A DNA stretch of 64,000 bases from Amorphochlora amoebiformis (taxonomy: Eukaryota > Cercozoa > Chlorarachniophyceae). Position 1 is the stretch's first letter; each line of letters begins with the position of its first letter. Both the position numbers and the translations under genes were made by a program. Of the stretch, positions 1 to 64,000 are shown piece by piece. The stretch spans positions 620,001 through 684,000 of the forward strand of contig BAAHQB010000054.1 in assembly GCA_054601695.1 (NCBI GenBank), read 5' to 3'. The notes under the pieces are model-generated. The model saw only the letters and a list, made by a program, of their open reading frames with translations, had not been told where the DNA came from and searched no databases.

Positions 1-40
1 ATATATATATATATATATATATAGGTCGGAATGGAAATAC

Positions 41-9705
<9,665 letters not shown>

Positions 9706-10162
9706 CTGGATTTTTTTTGGGTTCGGGAGTGAGATGTTACCACGGCGACATCTACCCTTTCATGTTTACACAGCCAGTGAATATTTCGATAGGCTGGAAA
9801 ACCTTATGTATATATCCAAAAAGTCAGTATGTTTTCTCACGACTTAAAGTCTCCAGGTATATATACATGGTCAATTTGCGGAACGTTGCCGAAAAAGGGC
9901 GGGAAATTCTCTCCGTTTTCGCCCTATTTACCCTAATTCAGCTCATATGGCAAAAATAAGAGGTAAAAATGGAATGAATCATCTCACAATTTCTCCGTTT
10001 CAACACCGCCCGGAGGCCATTGACGTTCCACGAGACAACCCTTCCGCCAGAGGCCATGATGCGTGTGACGATTGAGTCGTGTGACACAACGCTACATCAC
10101 TTTCAGTATAAACTCGGATCTATCGTGACACTTCGACAAATCACACAAGTGGACACGTGTCA
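9706..10162. promoter_or_regulatory. Divergent APEX2 / PPEF upstream region with TGACG motifs
   Basis: A mostly non-repetitive segment lies between the first recognised APEX2 exon (minus) and the PPEF start (plus). It probably also contains APEX2's unlocated first exon. TGACG occurs at 10,021 and 10,066, with related GTGACA words at 10,081 and 10,124. The other divergent promoter of the window (49.6-49.9 kb) has the same core. TGACGT is the classical core bound by bZIP/CREB-type factors. The regulatory role is inference. Confidence 0.5.
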
Positions 10163-32393
<22,231 letters not shown>

Positions 32394-32969
32394 CTAGCCA
32401 TGGACTACGTCTTAAGCTTTCACACATGCACGACACGTGCACGGCACGTGCACGACACATGCACACCGAGCTCAGCTGAGCGGCCCGATTAGAACGCTGG
32501 AAAGACTATGCTGTTCTTGACTAGCCATGGACTGCTGCTAGCGGCTTTGACACGCACCTTTCGGTTGTTTTAGGTCACCATGATATGCGACTGTCTCTGC
32601 GCTTGTTTACATATGAATATTGCGACCAAGTCTAGAAGTTGACATTTACTAGATTTACGCCAAATCAAACCCGCCTCTGTATCGTATCTGCACTAGTAGC
32701 TCGATGAGCTAATGATCAACTGTGCTACATGTACTATTATGATATTCAAGTACTACATTTAGGCTGGCCCGGCATGATCCGATCTAGGGTAGTCCCATGA
32801 TGGTCGAAATTTACTAGTACAAGCGCCCGTGAATTCTAGAATTACGTAAAATTTTGATTTCAGGTTGGTGATTGTTTGATTCGTCGGTGATTACTGGGCG
32901 AATTCACTGACTCAATGAGAATATGTGTAGTTAGTACCGGACTGAATTGATTAATAAGTGACTATTAAG
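32394..32969. other. Convergent 3' spacer between PPEF and RIO1
   Basis: Non-repetitive sequence without (TA)n or telomere-like repeat. 32,360-32,408 (end of PPEF, including its TGA) is partly repeated at 32,487-32,535. GCACGTG-like words are clustered at 32,430-32,465. Several CTAG tetramers occur from 32,630 to 32,840. I see no coding exon. Confidence 0.6.
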
Positions 32970-49610
<16,641 letters not shown>

Positions 49611-50292
49611 AGAGTCTTGACTTTAATAATGCCGAGATTTCGCCGAGGTGTCTCGCGGATGTCACAAAGCTCGGAATATAGCGTGACGTATCGCTAAATA
49701 ACTCCATTTAGCGTGACGTTTATGATATGATGATCCGATAATGGTTGACGTGACGGTATATATCTGTGACGAAGCCCCATGTACCCATTCGAAGCACACA
49801 ATAATAAGTCGGCTTTTTAGGTTTCGCGCCATCTACAGTTACGTGGTGTCTGCCGTCCGATCGAGCGAACGCGGAGGTACGTTTTCCCTTTCCGTTTATC
49901 TTTTCGGGGGAAAAGGAGGGAAAAAATGGAGTGCCGATAGTCCAAATCATGGGTCCCGAGGGGAGAGAGGAGAGATTATCAGCGATTGGTGAAAACTAAG
50001 CTCAAATGCTAGTCTGAAATTGCCTCCTTGTTCTTCTGCTCTATATTCGCGGGCTAGGTTCGGGAGAGAGGGTGAGAGAAATGGAAGGGGAGGAGAGATT
50101 TAGGGGATTGGTTGGTGTGTTTGTGCGTACGGGATTGGGTGATATGTACTGCGGACGCGCATTTAGGGTGCGTATACAAATTATTATATGATATGTATAT
50201 AATTGTATTGTATATATGTATATATGTATGTGTATATGTGATGTACTGGTTTACTTTGAGAAAACGGCGGGTATTGGGCACAAATACACGCA
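49611..50292. promoter_or_regulatory. Divergent RIO1 / Kintoun upstream region with TGACGT motifs
   Basis: Non-repetitive DNA between the RIO1 ATG (minus) and the Kintoun leader (plus). TGACG cores are at 49,684, 49,714, 49,745, 49,750 and 49,766; two lie in a direct repeat TAGCGTGACGT 30 bp apart. AACGCGGAG|GTACGT near 49,868-49,882 could be the donor of a plus-strand 5' untranslated exon spliced to 51,322. Regulatory function is inferred from position and from the same motif at 10.0-10.1 kb. Confidence 0.55.
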
Positions 50293-50299
50293 CACAGTA

Positions 50300-51300
<1,001 letters not shown>

Positions 51301-51328
51301 ATTTATATGTCTGTATTGCAGATTTACG

Positions 51329-62515
<11,187 letters not shown>

Positions 62516-63430
62516 CAAGGATACAACTCACACTAGCAATGGTAACGCAAACTCATTTCTAACGCTCAGTGACCAAACCCCAACCCCACGTCAGATGATG
62601 TCGAGCGTCTCGAATCGCTGATGTTCGGACTCGATTGATTGTAAGGTGCGCTTGGAGCAGCTGGACTCAAGTTTATGCCTCATTAGACTTATCTAATTCG
62701 CGTTACCATCGCACCGAGTAATATACAAAAGTCTGCACGTACTGTAAACTATTATAGATAACATATACTAGATCTAGTAGATATAGATGTACTAGCCCTC
62801 TCCAGCCGCTAGTACATATACAGATATACTGCTAACTCTGGTAATGGTTTTAGTCTAGCTAGTGGCTGCAGAGCTCCTCCCGTTAAATAAACTTTACCAA
62901 TGAACTAGATGAACTACGAAAACAAGCTAAACTTGCTCTACTTCTAGTACTTCCACTAGTCCAGTAGTTTCTAGGGTTGACTTCTTACAAGTTACTACTA
63001 GTGACATGATATTCTAGATATTCTAGCTAGTCTAGATATTATACAATTACTAGAATTATATCATATACTAGACATATACTAGATGTATACGGAGTATTCT
63101 AGGTATTTTAGGTATTAGACGTACCTCTAGCTCTAGTAGCTCTAGAGCTAGAATAGAGTGAGACGACGATTCAATAATATTTTTTTCTAGTTTAGAAATT
63201 TGCGCACAGGTCTTATGACTAGTTAGTGATTATATCTGTATATGTATGATAGAGTCGAGTCAGATATGAGATCGGGACACTCACGACAATGATTCAAGTA
63301 GTTATGACTAGTGTGTATGCAGCCAGCAGACAACTCTGATATCCATCAAGATTATAGTCTAATCGCGAGTTCGCTTACTAGCTTAGCGGCCGGTCTGTTG
63401 GTCTAGCGGACGGTTGAATCCACCTGATAC
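62516..63430. other. CTAG-rich 3' spacer after Kintoun
   Basis: About 900 bases with no (TA)n, CT tract or telomere-like repeat. From about 62,765 to 63,150 the tetramer CTAG recurs roughly every 15 bases (CTAGTAG, TACTAGA, TCTAGAT, GAGCTAG). No exon of another gene was recognised. It resembles the PPEF/RIO1 spacer in composition. Confidence 0.6.
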
Positions 63431-63504
63431 ATGTGCGTGTATATATGTTTCTCCATTGTTTTCCTGCACTATGTGTATTTAATGCTTTCAATATGAAGAA
63501 ATAT

Positions 63505-63509
63505 ATATT

Positions 63510-63554
<45 letters not shown>

Positions 63555-63688
63555 GTATATGTATTTATATATACATATATTATTTATATATATTGTACAT
63601 GTGCATATACGTAGATATATTATATGTGTGTATGTGTGTATATATTATATACATATATATATATATATATATATCTGTGTATATATAT

Positions 63689-63748
<60 letters not shown>

Positions 63749-63902
63749 ATATATGTGTATATGTATATATATATGTATGTGTATATACATGTAGTATGCA
63801 ATGTTCATAATTTTGTTGTTTACACATATGCATACATAATGGTGATAACTCACTATCAATAAAGGTGGTTAGAAAACACTGGTAACAGTAGCAATATGTA
63901 TA

Positions 63903-63944
<42 letters not shown>

Positions 63945-64000
63945 ACATATGATTACATTTGTATTATATTATATATATATGTATATTTATATATATATAT
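63505..64000. repeat. (TA)n at right edge
   Basis: (TA)n fills 63,512-63,780 and 63,898-64,000, the texture of introns elsewhere in the window, so another gene may begin or end just beyond. 63,790-63,895 is unique sequence with no recognised exon. Confidence 0.7.

Overview
This window is nuclear DNA of a eukaryote. The four genes are broken into about 115 recognised exons, most 30 to 80 nt long, and introns fill nearly all the rest. The introns consist of (TA)n microsatellite, (CT)n and (CA)n tracts, and degenerate TTAGGG/CCCTAA telomere-type repeats. A complete gene set for Kintoun (a cytoplasmic assembly factor for axonemal dynein) implies a lineage with motile flagella, so I read it as a flagellated protist or alga. 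I cannot name the lineage from the sequence. I found the genes by joining short exons whose splice phases agree and whose translations match family motifs. The long Tyr-Ile or Asn-Pro open frames are repeats, not genes.

Layout. (1) Minus strand, 9,705 down to 41 and off the left edge: an AP endonuclease of the exonuclease III / APEX2 type. Its first exon, one internal exon and the C-terminus are not seen. (2) Plus strand, 10,163 to about 32,393: a PPEF/RdgC-type Ser/Thr phosphatase with a C-terminal EF-hand region, 45 exons and about 748 codons. (3) Minus strand, 49,610 to 32,970: RIO1 kinase, 30 exons found, with the exon carrying the end of the nucleotide-binding loop and the catalytic Lys not located. 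(4) Plus strand, 51,329 to 62,515: a Kintoun/PIH1 protein, 23 exons and 650 codons, with an apparent extra SH3-like domain between its PIH and CS-like domains. Genes 1/2 and 3/4 are divergent pairs whose promoters share TGACG motifs. Genes 2/3 are convergent across a CTAG-rich spacer free of AT repeat, and a similar spacer follows gene 4.

What stands out is the intron structure. Beside many exons the neighbouring intron carries degenerate copies of that exon's own boundary (splice site plus 15 to 60 nt of exon), sometimes amplified into a minisatellite. The telomere-like repeats are mostly C-rich on the coding strand. That supplies CTAAC branch-site-like words and CCCTAG acceptors. Where they are G-rich on the coding strand they usually sit just after a donor. 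Six introns start with GC instead of GT, all as AG|GCA.

The genes are unrelated housekeeping or flagellar functions: DNA base-excision repair, calcium-regulated dephosphorylation, 40S ribosome maturation and dynein pre-assembly. Nothing suggests an operon-like link between them.
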